Below are positions 34,056 through 45,445 of a stretch of DNA of 64,000 nucleotides, piece by piece. The DNA lies in the NCBI GenBank assembly GCA_035578905.1, contig JAQJVL010000161.1:62001-126000 (forward strand), in the 5' to 3' direction. The notes under the pieces are model-generated. The model had not been told where the DNA came from. It saw nothing but the letters and a program-made list of their open reading frames with translations, and made no database searches. Every line of letters starts with the position of its first letter. The first letter of the stretch is position 1. A program made the translations under genes and the position numbers. Origin of the DNA: Stictocephala bisonia. Lineage: Eukaryota; Arthropoda; Insecta; Hemiptera; Membracidae.

Positions 34056-36579
34056 CCCTTTCAGGAGTGCGTTAATTTAGCTAAATTGAGTAAAGACGTC
34101 GCATGACGTCTTTTTATAAATTGGCCTAAATGAGTAAGGGCGTCATGTGACGTCTTGTGTAATGGTAAATTATTTAATTTATTAAATTAATTGTGCATAT
34201 TCTTAACATATTACACTATTACTATCTGCCACAGGCAAACTCAAATTTCAGATGTGCACATTTTTTGGCACTCTTCGTGTCAGTGGTAACATTCATTTGT
34301 CCTCTCTCTCTAAACTGATTTGGTTCCTGCCCGATGTCATCAGCTGGCGTGCAGCTGATACAATGTTTGGCGCGCATTTCACTCCATTGGCGCACTTTTC
34401 ACTTACATTCTCTCAGTTGTCTGTCAGCTACACACAGTACATTTATTGAGTCTGCAGTGCACTTGGCTATCGCTTTTATACTTTCAATACGTTATTGATT
34501 GCTTTTATAATTTTTATTTTACGGTAGAGTTGTTCTTATTTATTATTTTTATATTACATTAGTGTTATATTATTTAGTACTGTGTTAAGTGAAAATGGAC
34601 AGAGACAGGCTTCTTCGCAGTGATGAAATAAGACTTTTAGTATACGATTACAGTGAAAGTGATCAAATAACTCATAATCCGGATGAAGTGCTTAATTCAG
34701 ATGATGAAGTGTTTGATGAATCCGATTTTGAAATATTTGACGTGGAAGATTTGTCATTGACAACGGTACAAGAAAGTAGCATAAATGAAAATTGTAATGA
34801 TCAAGATTTACCTGAAATACAAACTCCTGCTGAACCTGTAAGTAGGCCTAATATTTGTCCTACATGTAAGTGGAGGCACACTGATGATTTTCAACCCAGA
34901 AATTATACTTTTGATGCTTCAAATTCTGGCCTTTTATTAGATATAGAAAAAACTGAAGCAAATGAAATAGATTTTTTCTACAATTTATTGGACCACGATT
35001 TGGTTTCACACATTACTTCTGAGACAAATAAATATTACCGTGAGTGTAATAACAAAGAACTTAATGTAAAAGAGTTCTCCAAACTAAAACGTTGGGTTGA
35101 CACTCATACTGATGAACTGTACTGTTTCTTTGCTGCTTAATTTTTAATGCCACACTGTAAAAGAGATACAATGAAGCTCTATTGGAGTACCGATCCACTT
35201 TTGGAAACACCCATTTTCTCTAAAATCTTTAGTCAGGACCGATTTTTGCTGTTACTACGCATGTTACATTTAGATGATAATACTCTTTTAAGTAGGCCTA
35301 GTGGTGACAAACTGTACAAGATTCGTACTGTACTTGAAACTACTAGACGCAAATTTTCCTCATCATTTTCTCCTGGGCAAAATCTAGTAATCGATGAGAG
35401 TTTGATGTTATGGAAGGGTAGGCTGGGATTCAAACAATACATACCCAATAAAAGAAACCGTTTTGGGATAAAACTCTTTGTTTTATGTGACTGTTTGACA
35501 GGAATAGTACTTGATTTAATCATTTACACAGGAAAGGGGACTGATTACAGTGATACTACATTTTCAAGTGCCTCTGCTAAAGTTATTAAGACTTTGATGC
35601 AGCCATATCTTGAGAAAAACCATGTATTATATGTAGATAACTGGTATTCCAGTCCAGAGCTATTTACATGGCTAAATGAACAAGCAACTGGCGCATGTGG
35701 TACCGTATGGGCAAACCGTAAAGGTTTACCTTGCCTACCTAACAAAATGAAGAAAGGAGATGTTAATGTACGTAACAATGGAACACTTCTAGCCGTGAGA
35801 TGGTGTGACAGAAGAAATATGACTATGCTAACTAGTGTACATAGGCATGAAATGGTCAACACCAATAAAAATGGAAGTACAACTTCAAAACCGCTATCTG
35901 TTGTTGAATACAACAAGAACATGGGAGCTGTGGACCGTGCCGACATGATGATGTCCTTCAATGACACTACTCGAAAAACCAACAAATGGTATAGAAAGTT
36001 ATTTTTTCATATCCTGGACATAATTTTGCTCAATTCATATCGGATGTATAATCTATATACTGGTAAAAACAAGGCATTTGTGGACTTTCGACTCAGTCTT
36101 ATCAGACAAATATTAGAAAACCATTACACTTGGAAAACTGAAGAAGTAGGAAGACCTCTGCAAGCCGCTGCTCCAGCAGGTCATAAACACCCACTTTGTT
36201 TCTCCGGACGTCATTTTATCCGACCTCTGCCTAAGAGAGAAGCCAATAGCAGAATACTTCAGAGGAAGTGTTACGTGTGCAACAACACAAAAACTCAACA
36301 AAAAAGACGCAAGGACACTTCCCATGAATGCTCTCAATGCCGAATCCCACTATGCATATACCCCTGCTTTGAGGTATTCCACACTAAAAAAATTACTAAA
36401 TCAATGTAGTTTTATATGATAAGAAATATAATAATTAATTATGTAATGTAATAAACAAGTTTGAAATATTTTTTGACATTTAATTTTTTTACTCCTCTAC
36501 AACTTGTTTTTTTCAAAACTAATACTTCTTTCAGTCACGAAAATTAGGACGTCATATGACGTCTTTACTCCTGAAAGGG
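34056..36579 (+). mobile_element. piggyBac element, structurally complete (2524 bp)
   Basis: It is flanked by TTAA at 34052-34055 and 36580-36583. Terminal 13-bp repeats are perfect: CCCTTTCAGGAGT on the left and ACTCCTGAAAGGG on the right. An internal repeat, AAAGACGTC-x-x-ATGACGTC, lies at 34092-34110 on the left, 23 bases inside the terminal repeat, with a second diverged copy at 34136-34154. On the right it lies at 36548-36566, directly touching the terminal repeat. The asymmetric spacing of outer and inner repeats is a known piggyBac trait. The single gene (34595-36409) fills the middle. Confidence 0.95.
34595..36409 (+). pseudogene. piggyBac transposase with one in-frame stop
   Basis: ATG 34595 (MDRDRLLRSDEIRLL...) opens a reading frame of 604 positions that keeps one phase to the stop at 36407-36409, interrupted only by TAA at 35138-35140 (position 182, in ...LYCFFAA-stop-FLMPHCK...). 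The N-terminus is acidic. The DDD-type catalytic core is intact: Asp 267 in VIDESLMLWKG, Asp 348 in YVDNWYSSPEL, Asp 447 and Asp 450 in GAVDRADMM, nearly the spacing of the founding piggyBac enzyme. A C-terminal Cys/His-rich zinc-binding domain is complete (CYVCNN ... CSQCRIPLCIYPCFEVFH). The stop can be explained by one base change. The element is therefore young, but this copy cannot make full-length enzyme without readthrough. Confidence 0.93.
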
Positions 36580-36583
36580 TTAA

Positions 36584-38230
36584 ATAAACTATCAGCTGGT
36601 CACAGTAGCCCATTCGCAGTACTCACATGTAGGTACATAGGGAAGTGCTTCATACACCCTGTTCTTTACAATTTTAGGAACTAAATATATAAAACCATTC
36701 TTGTATATAAATACAATGATGTGGTAAAAATTTCAAATGATCGAGTTACTACTTTTTGAGTTTTGTGTACACTAACAAACGGAAGTTTGATATATATATC
36801 AATTGAAACATTTGCATAATCATGTATTTAACATCACAAGTAATTTTATTCAAAAGAAAAGTTTTATAATTTGAAATAGTATGTAATCATGACAGGGAAA
36901 TAACCTGTATCAGTAATTAACAGTTAAACAAAATAATATATTTATTCTCACAAAGTTGTCAGAAAAATCAAGACAACCAAATATGTAAATAATTTCAGAG
37001 TAAAATTGTGTTTCTAAGGCTATATACAAATAAACGAAAATTGCTTAATAATGTAGGGTGTGTGTGTGCATAGAAGCAGCAAACAGGTTGTTGATGAAAA
37101 ATGTTTAGTAAAAATTTCTACTTTCTTGGGCAAATCAAATGTTGGAATAAATGACAAGCAAGTGAAGAAACCAGATGCAATTATGAACAAGTGAAATTCA
37201 ACATTCTTATGTTACTAAATTACAAAACATTATTTCTTTCCCTTGCATGAGGAAATATTAGGCCTACTGATTAGGGTAAAGGACCACTGACACAATCTGA
37301 ACTCTCATTGCTGCAAATAAAAAACCGAAGTTTCTTAAAAATAAGTATAAGGTCTCACATTTATTCAAGTTCTCAGTAGCTTTTGGCTTATCAAAAATGG
37401 GCTTGGTCCCATAACAGTTGGATAATTGCTTATCAATAATTGATAAAAGAATTACAAAGGATAAATTCATCCATCAACTTCCTTTCCTTGAATATTCTGA
37501 AAGATGTTTTAATCCTAAATGATGTTTAACTATTATTACAGTATACATAAATATAAAATTTCCACTTTTAATGTATATAGGACAATTATTTAACTCACTA
37601 CAGCAGTAAGATTTTGGGACAGGAATGTGAATTGAGCATAAACAGTTGTCAGTGTTTATTGAAGTAATTCACAAACTTGATACAGCTACTTCCACGAGAA
37701 CAATGAGACTTCTCCAAAGTAAAACTACCATGTCTGAACCTCAGAATGAATCTAAAGTGGGTGTCAGACTATAGCAATCAAGATATACAGAATCATAACA
37801 TATCAAGTTTGCTATTTGAAAGTTACTTATTAGCATTGGACTATTTACAATGGCTAAAAAACACATTCAACAAGTATAAAGACTTTTAACGTCAGGTGTC
37901 ACTTATTACCTTATCCTACGTTTAAATTAAAACTATATCGTAGTTGACGTTCAACATAATCCTTTCAATGTAGTGGTTCATCAATTATGTTCCTTGTGCC
38001 TTATGGAATCTTAAGAATCCCTGTTTAATAAGATGAACTTTTTCTACTAATCTCAAGAAATTGTCTTGGATTGTTGATTCATTACATTTGATTATTTTAA
38101 GGAGAGTCCGATCTTCTTTTTAACCTTACTCTACTCGTTGACTATTGATCTGTCTGGGAAACTTATTAGGCTGAGTTAGGCGGAGACCGTTTACAGTACA
38201 AGGTGAATATTACTGATAAAAACTAACAGT
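36584..38230. other. AT-rich non-coding stretch
   Basis: No gene is supported. On the minus strand, a strong acceptor-like tract GGTTTTTTATTTGCAG precedes 37312, and a short open piece ends in TAA soon after; no partner exon was identified. Confidence 0.45.
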
Positions 38231-38233
38231 CAA

Positions 38234-38326
38234 AGGCCAGGATTTGAACCTCTGCTATCTCTATCTAACTCAGAGTCAAAGTCCTGATGCTGTAGACCGC
38301 CCGGCCACTAGCTCTCCTGGTTTTTG
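38234..38326 (-). repeat. tRNA-derived SINE head
   Basis: The minus strand reads GGAGAGCTAGTGGCCGGGCG then GTCTACAGCATC, and about 45 bases on GAGGTTCAAATCCTGGCC. These correspond to RNA polymerase III box A and box B (GGTTCAAATCC) at tRNA spacing. The stems are imperfect and the region between the boxes does not fold into a standard anticodon arm, so it is a SINE or tRNA relic and not a working tRNA. Confidence 0.6.
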
Positions 38327-38504
38327 TTTTTAAAGGCAGGTACCAGGATTCTCTTTTCTTTAGTATGATATTTTAATTTATATTATTTTCATATTTGTTG
38401 GTCATTTGTTAAAGAACACGACTGTATTACACAGTTAATCTTCGATAGTCAATCATACAGTTTGACCAATTTTTAGATGTATGGTTTAATTAAAATGAAG
38501 GATA

Positions 38505-38590
38505 AGGATATTTAGTAAGTAATGAAAGGTAGTAAGTAACACCTGAAGACGACATTAGTTTTTGTACCTGTCAAAACAATAGAAGATTTT
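38505..38590 (+). repeat. Dispersed repeat with CTGAAGA hairpin (copy 3, best copy)
   Basis: GAAAGGTAGTAAGTAACACC, then TGAAGACGACATTAGTTTTT and GTACCTGTCAAAACAATAG. CGACA and TGTC can pair between CTGAAGA and AAAAC. Related copies lie at 16395-16470 (minus) and 24115-24180, and the same core occurs in the foldback arms. Confidence 0.55.
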
Positions 38591-38859
38591 TGGTAATATC
38601 ACATCAAGATTATTTGGTCAGGAATTTCTGGGGATAAAAGGAAACAATTAAATACAATCAAAATCTAGATAAACGAAAAACAAAGAATTGATCCTTACTT
38701 TTAACATATTATTATTTACCTTAAATGAATTTCTTTCTAGCTGGATTGTTTCCTTCATTTAGAATAATTGTTTACATTATAAAATTAAAGTGTCAACTAA
38801 AAAATAATGTGTTGTGGCAAACTTATATTAACACATGTTGACCTGGTCAAATGCATATG

Positions 38860-39041
38860 CAGTGTGCCACAAAGAGGTTTACACATTTATTTGTATTTCT
38901 ATTACATGCTCATTTTCCAACCGAAGATTTTAAAACTTTTTACTATGTTTTTTTTAAGTTAGTTCAATTTAAAAATGATCAGTGGGGAAATGAGCATGTA
39001 ATAGAAATTCAAACCTGTTAACCTCTTCATGGGACATGCTG
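38860..39041. mobile_element. 182-bp palindromic MITE
   Basis: The arms read CAGTGTGCCACAAAGAGGTTTACA ... and, from the other end, CAGCATGTCCCATGAAGAGG TTAACA .... They converge on a perfect inner stem ATTTCTATTACATGCTCATT (38896-38915 and its complement near 38988-39007). The arms together cover about 60 bp each side. There is no clear TSD; a TA lies 3 bp outside the left end. The start resembles mariner-type ends. Confidence 0.6.
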
Positions 39042-39576
39042 TGAGTCTCATCCCTTTTATCTATTACATCTACAGATCATTCACATTCATACTGTAAGTG
39101 ATGGCTTTAGGTATAAATACAATGCTTATTGCAGTTAAACAATCCAAAAAGAACAAAGTGTTGGTGTGATGCTTGTATAAGGATGGTTGACAAGACAAAA
39201 CCAGTATCATGGCCCTCTCTATACATAAAATGCAAAGCCCTCTCTCACTCATTCTCCAACTTCCCATGTAGGTAGAGAGCTGACATTTTTGTACACTTTT
39301 TCTTTAGGTTTTAAGTAACACAACTAAAGTATTTTCATCTTGATAAAATACTCCTAAGGAGTAGAAACTGCCCCTTAAAGATTGTTCCATAAGGATAAGA
39401 TTGGATTGATTTTAGTAAATTTAACAATAGCTGTTTTGAAAATAAATAACCATGTTTATTTTGTATGTTTGACATTATTCTATTGAAGCATTAAGGGTTT
39501 TATCTTCAGGGGTTAAGGAAAAAAAAAATAAAAAAGTAAAATGATCATATTTGAAATAGGCTAAGTAATACCGTTG

Positions 39577-39775
39577 GGTATATATACTAATAAAAAGCTA
39601 GCAACGCAAGTAGTTTGAGTGAGATACTGTAAATAAATGTAATATTGTGATTTTACGTTATACAGTTAATCTATTATTTGTAGTCAAAAGTAACATGCTG
39701 AGGCCTAAGGCCAAGGTGCATCAAGCACAGAGAGCATTGGGGATGGCACGCGAACCATGCAGGGGTGTCCCCTAG
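39577..39775 (+). mobile_element. Short Helitron fragment with intact 3' end
   Basis: The right end (GGCACGCGAACCATGC, AGGGGTGTCCCCTAG, ending CTAG at 39772-39775, then A) is almost identical to the 3' end of Helitron B at 55430-55455. The left side begins near TATATATACTAATAAAAAGC, where the leading TC is not preserved. GAGGCCTAAGGCCAAGG near 39700 matches the GGCCGTAGGCC blocks of the family. Confidence 0.65.
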
Positions 39776-40215
39776 AATTATACAAATAAGTCAACTCACA
39801 AAAGACCTTTTGGCTTTACTCAACTGGAAATGAAATGTATACAATTATGCGTTACACATTACCAAACACTGAGTAAAAGAATTTTAAAAAAAATTACCTC
39901 TTTGAGTTTGAGTTTTAAAACAGTTATCAGCTGCGATAGAAAACATTTCATTAAATCAGCAAGTAATTTACCATATAATAAATGCAAAGAAATTACACAA
40001 AATATGACACTTAATTTTATTTAAAACCAAATCATTAGTTACTATCGTACCATTGTTTTCTTTCTAAACGTTCTTCATGACCTTGGTTTTTTTATTGCAA
40101 TATTCTAAAACGTCCATAAACTGTTGCATAATATAACTTTTCACAGGGTAATTCACATCTTAAACAGTTAATTTTAAATAAAATGAAGTTACTTTATATG
40201 ATTACTATTACATTT

Positions 40216-40284
<69 letters not shown>

Positions 40285-40915
40285 AAAAGGAGTCAATACA
40301 GAGTTCCTTTCATGATAAAGAGTAATTTCAATTTATGTTCATCAACTCCAAGTTGTGATATTAAATAAACAAGTAAAATTTATATAAAACTATGATATTT
40401 ACATATTGATTTCTCAATTAATTTATTAGACACAGAACAAATAAAAATGTAAATGTTTACGATAGTTCTATTTAAAATTAATAGGCAATATTTTAGTCAA
40501 TTTGTAGTAATAATAATTATTTACAGTAAGTTTATAATTTAAATGTTATATTATAAATGAAATTTATTTCCAGTTAACAATCTTGTTATTGCCTTTATTG
40601 ATTTTGAACTTGTTTTATTTTAAGCAATGTTTACTGTAATTACACAAACTTCTAATTATTATAACTAAACCATGGGGAAATTATAATAATCGTTATAATT
40701 GTTAATAAGAAATTCAATAATTTTATTTTAATATTAAATACTATAACAACCTTAAATTTAACTGAAGCCATTTTTGTTGATAGTAACACAAATATAAGTG
40801 GTTTTATACTATTTACACAAATCATTAGATTGCCACATGCTGGAGACTAATCATTACTTTCAAATGAACATAAAATCAGCTACAAACTGGAGAACATTCA
40901 TCATAATATCAAGTG
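39776..40915. other. AT-rich non-coding stretch with an (AT)n microsatellite
   Basis: 40218-40282 is a pure AT dinucleotide tract of about 65 bp. The rest is AT-rich with no coding signal. If the minus-strand exons to the right are a gene, this contains its 3' flank. Confidence 0.6.
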
Positions 40916-42367
40916 TCAAGAAGCAATCAATAAAAATGGTATTCTGTCTTTGATTCCTAAACCTGATTTCAAGCGTTCTATTGAGTAAAGTTTCAAGTAG
41001 CGTGGTAGAGTTCTGTATACTTTTTTTAGTACTTCTGAAAAAATATTAGTATGGTTTGAATTTGTATAGCAAGAATACATAAAAATCATTGTGAAATTGT
41101 CCACATCACTTTCAAACGATTTAAAAGCATTTTTAGGTACGGTAATGATTCAATAAAACATTAAAATAAGATTTAATATACTTAAACTACTCTTTTGAAC
41201 AACTATACAAATTGCCAAAATTTTTTAAGGCAAGTTTTTATTATTTTGATTCTACTTTACTTCCAGTAGTTATACTAAACAAATTTTGTTTGCCATTAAC
41301 AAACTATTGACTTGTTATATGAGTCAACTAGGGGACTAAACAGAGCACACAAGGTAAAAATAACATAAGCAAAATTTTGACACAGATTTATTTTTATTAT
41401 TATACCATAATTATTACAATGATAACTGATCATAGTCAGTCAATTAACAATTTTTTCAGTCAATTAACAATTTTTAATTTAGTTTAAACTTAATACTAAG
41501 TGCTTAAAATACTGTAAATTTGAATAAGTTTACAAAACGTACAGTAAAATTTAGATTATTTAATGGTGCAAGGGTAATAAAAATCAATTAGTCTTTTTAT
41601 AACTACACAATTTTTGAAAATAACAAAATCAGAACAAAATAAATATATAACACAAAAATACCAATAGCACAATCAGAAAAGAAAAAAATATGGGTTTAAC
41701 GTTTAAAAATTATACTTCGAAATTTCTAGAACGAAGCATGAAGAAACTGAACAGTTTAAAAATATAAATTACAATCAATTAACAACAGCTGAAAATATAC
41801 AAAAAAAAACCCTGAAAAGAATATATTAGAATAGAATATAATACATTACCTTCAGTGATGAAGCAGATGTCATTCCTATAGCAAATACAAGAACAAAGAC
41901 AAGGTTTAAGACATTCCTTCATGTTTTGAGAGTAATTACATGGGCATATTTCACAACCGAAGTTACACTTATTAATAATGCGATTAAAACCTTAAAATAT
42001 AGCAATCAGCTTGTACGGCCATGGAATGGTATATTAATAGGTAAAATACTTACCACATTGCTAAAGACAAAATTATGTGCATCACCAACGTGTTTGCATT
42101 GTAACAAAAACAAGTAACAGAAAGTATATAAAATATGGCAAATTAAGAAAAAAGTTGCAATTTAAGATACACCAAGTTAAAATACATTCTCTACAATGTT
42201 TTATTAAAATCAGCAATATATAAATTTTGTTTGCATCTAATTGCTTTGTGAAGCTAAACAAATTATTCTACCACTTACTTGAAGTTGAAGAAAACAGATC
42301 CACAGGAAAGTAAACAGTCCTCGAGAACTTGACAAGTCACAAGCACTTGGCAAAGAACTTGAGCAAA
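40916..42367 (-). CDS. Candidate three-exon gene, Cys-rich, unidentified
   Basis: Three minus-strand blocks have good splice borders. Exon a, 42367-42279, follows TTTTTTCACAGCAG and ends before GTAAGT. Exon b, 41990-41850, follows TATATTTTAAG and ends before GTAATG. Exon c, 41034-40916, follows ATTTTTTCAG and ends at a TGA. The b-c junction joins phase 1 to phase 1 (GAA split as G/AA), keeping one frame open through both. It gives a Cys-rich stretch (CNFGCEICPCNYSQ, CLKPCLCSCICYRNDIC) and then VYRTLPRYLKLYSIERLKSG. The frame also joins exon a, where a TGA lies near its start. The first ATG in frame is in exon b, giving about 63 residues. No family was recognised. It may be a small secreted-type protein or a spliced non-coding RNA. 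Confidence 0.4.
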
Positions 42368-43511
42368 CTGCTGTGAAAAAACAAACTGCTTTAGCGGTTT
42401 TATCAGTGTTACTAAATACTCATAACATTCACAATGATAGAAACAAATATACACAATACATTCTTACAGCATTACAATACAAAGTTTAAATGACAGTTTG
42501 TATAGAATAATTATTATAGTTGAAAGATAAAACATAATGATATTCAAAAGGAATTTGAAGAGCTTGTTACATCACCCCCAATAACACATAAACCATTTAG
42601 AAATTAGATTTCTTTAAAATCTCCAGAACTAAAAAGTACCAACCCCAATTGAAAAGAGAAGCTTAATGCTAATTTTATTTTTACAGATTCTTAAAACATC
42701 ACAGTGATTTCAATATTACTAATGGGATGAAGGTTGTAAAGAAGGGTAGCGGTAAATTTGTTAAATTTCTTTTAATGACAAAAATCCTTCTTCTATCTTC
42801 CATGGAGGCAATCAGTCATGTGCAGTTTCCGTGCTATGAACAAATCAGGATATTATTACAATTCAAAACATTTGTAATAAATGTCCAAAACATGTGTCAA
42901 TCATATCTGAATCCAGCCAGTGAGGATGACTAATATTTGAGGGAAATATTAATGACAGGAGATGATGCTGGGACATAAGTAGGATGACAGGAAGCAAGCA
43001 TGGGGAATCAGAACTTATCCTGAAAGTTTCAAGAAGAAAGCACTTGTTTAGTTATCCACAATGTCATTTTAAGGTACAAGTTTATCTAATTCTTATACCA
43101 TATTTAAAAGTAGTTTACTAGTTTTTTCATTACCAAAAAATTGTTTGAATAGCAAAATGTTAATATTAGTTACATGTATAACATGCTATGTACTTATTTA
43201 AAAACGTATGAATGACATACAGTACAAAATTTGTTACAATAATTAGCTAAATGGAGTTTAGTGGTGCAAAAATATGAAATGTGTTAGTTGTTTTGTTACA
43301 GACTTTTAGCATAGTGTTAAATGAAATAAAAATAAATTGATCTTAGTACTTTTAAAGATAAATCTAACAAAATAAGCAGCTATAGAAGTAATTTATGATT
43401 AACACTACCAGTTAATAATTAAAGTTGGAATTTGATTTAACTCACACAGTTTTAATATTTATATAAAGGCTTCATTTTTAATCTAAAAGAAGGGCAAAGA
43501 ACAAGAGTTCC
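42368..43511. other. Non-coding; possible 3' UTR of the exon pair to its right
   Basis: On the minus strand an AATAAA lies at about 42678-42673, some 835 bp after the stop at 43512, and could serve as polyadenylation signal. No other feature is seen. Confidence 0.35.
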
Positions 43512-43583
43512 TTATGCCAGCTGCTCATGGGTGACACTGCCAGATTGGGTTGGATTATCTTTTTTCCTGAAGTCTCTTGTGGC
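43512..43583 (-). CDS. Candidate terminal coding exon
   Basis: The polypyrimidine tract and acceptor TAATCTTTTTTAG precede a 23-codon open block (ATRDFRKKDNPTQSGSVTHE then QLA) ending in TAA at 43514-43512. It starts in phase 0, which is exactly what the exon at 45575-45446 delivers at its donor. The GC level is higher than in the flanks. With that exon it forms the C-terminus of an unidentified protein. Function unknown; a real host gene is the simplest reading. Confidence 0.5.
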   Translation of the reverse strand, partial: ATRDFRKKDNPTQSGSVTHEQLA

Positions 43584-44569
43584 CTAAAAAAGATTATAAG
43601 TATCTTATATTAAAATAAAACAACAGTCTTTATTAATATACATTTTTAGAAAGAGTATTTTCCCCATTATAATATAATTAGCTTGATTAAGTAGTAAGAA
43701 GGTTCAAAATATTTCTGGAATAAATATTATGATCTTTTTTATAATAACTAACAAGGATACCCAGCCCTCAAAATAATTGAAGTAGATAAAGGAATTAGCT
43801 CTTAGTATAGTAGTTTTAAGCCTATTAATAAACTAACAAATTAAATCACGTTCTTTAATTTATAACCCTTAATCTCCGTTTCAGTCCGGTACATTAAAAC
43901 CTTGATAGTTTGTTACTTTGTGGACTCTATAGGTGGTTAAGTATCGGATGTCATTGCTTATAGAAGAGTGTCAAGGGTTAGTTAACTCTTTTGGAGATTT
44001 TTTACAAGACATCGCTTTTACTGTCTAGTTTTCCCTGCTGTTTTTAATATCAAGTTATTGCCTCTTTTACTGTGCCCCCCTCCCACGAGAAAAAGGGGAG
44101 GTAAAAGGGTCCTCTCCCTAAAAAATTTGGAAATTTTTATCCAAGAAGAGCTTTTTTCAAACTATTTTAAAACATAAAAATTGTTTTTATTTATAAATAA
44201 CTGGTGCTATAGAGAACAACTAGACGTTTTTATCAGTATAAGTCATGGCCTACATTCATTATTACTTCAATTAATTTCCATTCTTTCATTTTGTTTGCTA
44301 TAAATAGGAACAACAATTACTTGAGTATTATCTAGTTTTTATTAAAATACATTCATTAGTTATGACATATTTATCCCATTGGCGACGAACCATAAGTAGT
44401 GAAAGTCTTGTATTTATTAATGTTTAAATAGTGAATATACACACTAAACAATCGGTTAAATTGTGGAGGGACAACATTTTCACTACAGAGAACTATCTGT
44501 TATGAGCAGAACAAGTAGCATTACAGCCATATACTAAAAAATCACAGTACAAAATTCTTCCGCTAAGAG

Positions 44570-44740
44570 TACATGTGTGGGTGGGTGAGTGAGTCATTAC
44601 CACCACATGTGTGTGGGTGGGCATGTGAGTAATTACCACCATACGTGTGTGGGTTGGCGGGTGAGTCATTACCGCCGTACGTGTCTGAGTGAGCAGGTGA
44701 GTCATTACCACTGTACCGTGGGTAGGCGTGTGAGTCATTT
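44570..44740. repeat. 36-bp minisatellite array
   Basis: Four to five units of GAGTCATTACCACCACATGT GTGTGGGTGGGCATGT (36 bp) with substitutions. Because 36 is a multiple of three, overlapping minus-strand frames stay open (Thr-His-Pro-rich); these are artefacts of the repeat. Related units occur at 7.6, 27.2 and 29.7 kb. Confidence 0.85.
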
Positions 44741-44744
44741 TGCC

Positions 44745-45015
44745 CATGCCGCGTCACGCGACTGAAGTCTATTGAATAAAGTCGCCGTCTCCTGTGGCCA
44801 GGGAGATGGCGGGGCATGGGTTCGAATCCTAGTCGGAGGGGGGCAAAAAGACAACTGGTGCAATTGCATTAGAACTGTCCTTCATGAGTAAGGCTTGTAC
44901 GTTAAGAGATCGGTGTAGTGACATGACAAAATAGCGGTGGGATGCTCCTAATATAATGCTGACTGTGAAGTCAACAGCACCAGTCTCCGCAGCAGATTTG
45001 CCTTTTTTTAGATTA
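44745..45015 (+). repeat. Possible tRNA-derived SINE
   Basis: GGGTTCGAATCCTAG at 44818-44832 is a perfect box B-like sequence preceded by a GC-rich stretch (GTCGCCGTCTCCTGTGGCCAG). The body continues through GGTGGGATGCTCC and GTGAAGTCAACAGCACC to a T-rich end GCCTTTTTTTAG near 45010. Box A is not convincing. Confidence 0.45.
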
Positions 45016-45445
45016 TTACTCAAGTACTTGGAATGTCACTTTCTAGGCCTCTAATAACCAGATTTATCTCTTACATTATTACTTCTAGAGATGGGTTAGA
45101 AATGTTGTTTTAGAGTATTCTTGTGAAGCCTTAATTGTTCGTATTGTGGATTCAGATAAGCAGCACAGGGATTCTCTGGAGGGTTAAGAGATGCAAAAAA
45201 GGCAGTATACAAATATGCTTCAAATTATTATTTGTATAGCTTTATATTTGTACATGTAGGCCTATCATAAAAAAATATGTGAAGTTATGCCAATCCGAGA
45301 AGTTTTTTTTTAAACTGGCCATTTATTATACCAAGTAAAATTTAAATGTTCATACTTGTTTTTGATTTATTTTAGCTTAACTTATTTTTGGCTTACAAAT
45401 AAATTCTCTGCAAACTATTTGTTATGATTATGTATTATTTATTAC

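Noticed and set aside
35233..36337. Three minus-strand frames of 74-146 codons
   Set aside because: They are shadows of the piggyBac transposase, which explains the region fully on the plus strand.
37264..37312. Strong acceptor-like tract with a short open piece ending in a stop (minus)
   Set aside because: No partner exon or donor could be found; a lone polypyrimidine-AG is expected by chance in this AT-rich DNA.
39070..39267. 65-codon minus-strand frame
   Set aside because: It is somewhat protein-like but has no acceptor, donor or recognisable motif, and it starts next to a MITE.
44493..44817. Two overlapping 84-codon Thr/His/Pro-rich minus-strand frames
   Set aside because: They are open only because the minisatellite unit is 36 bp, a multiple of three.
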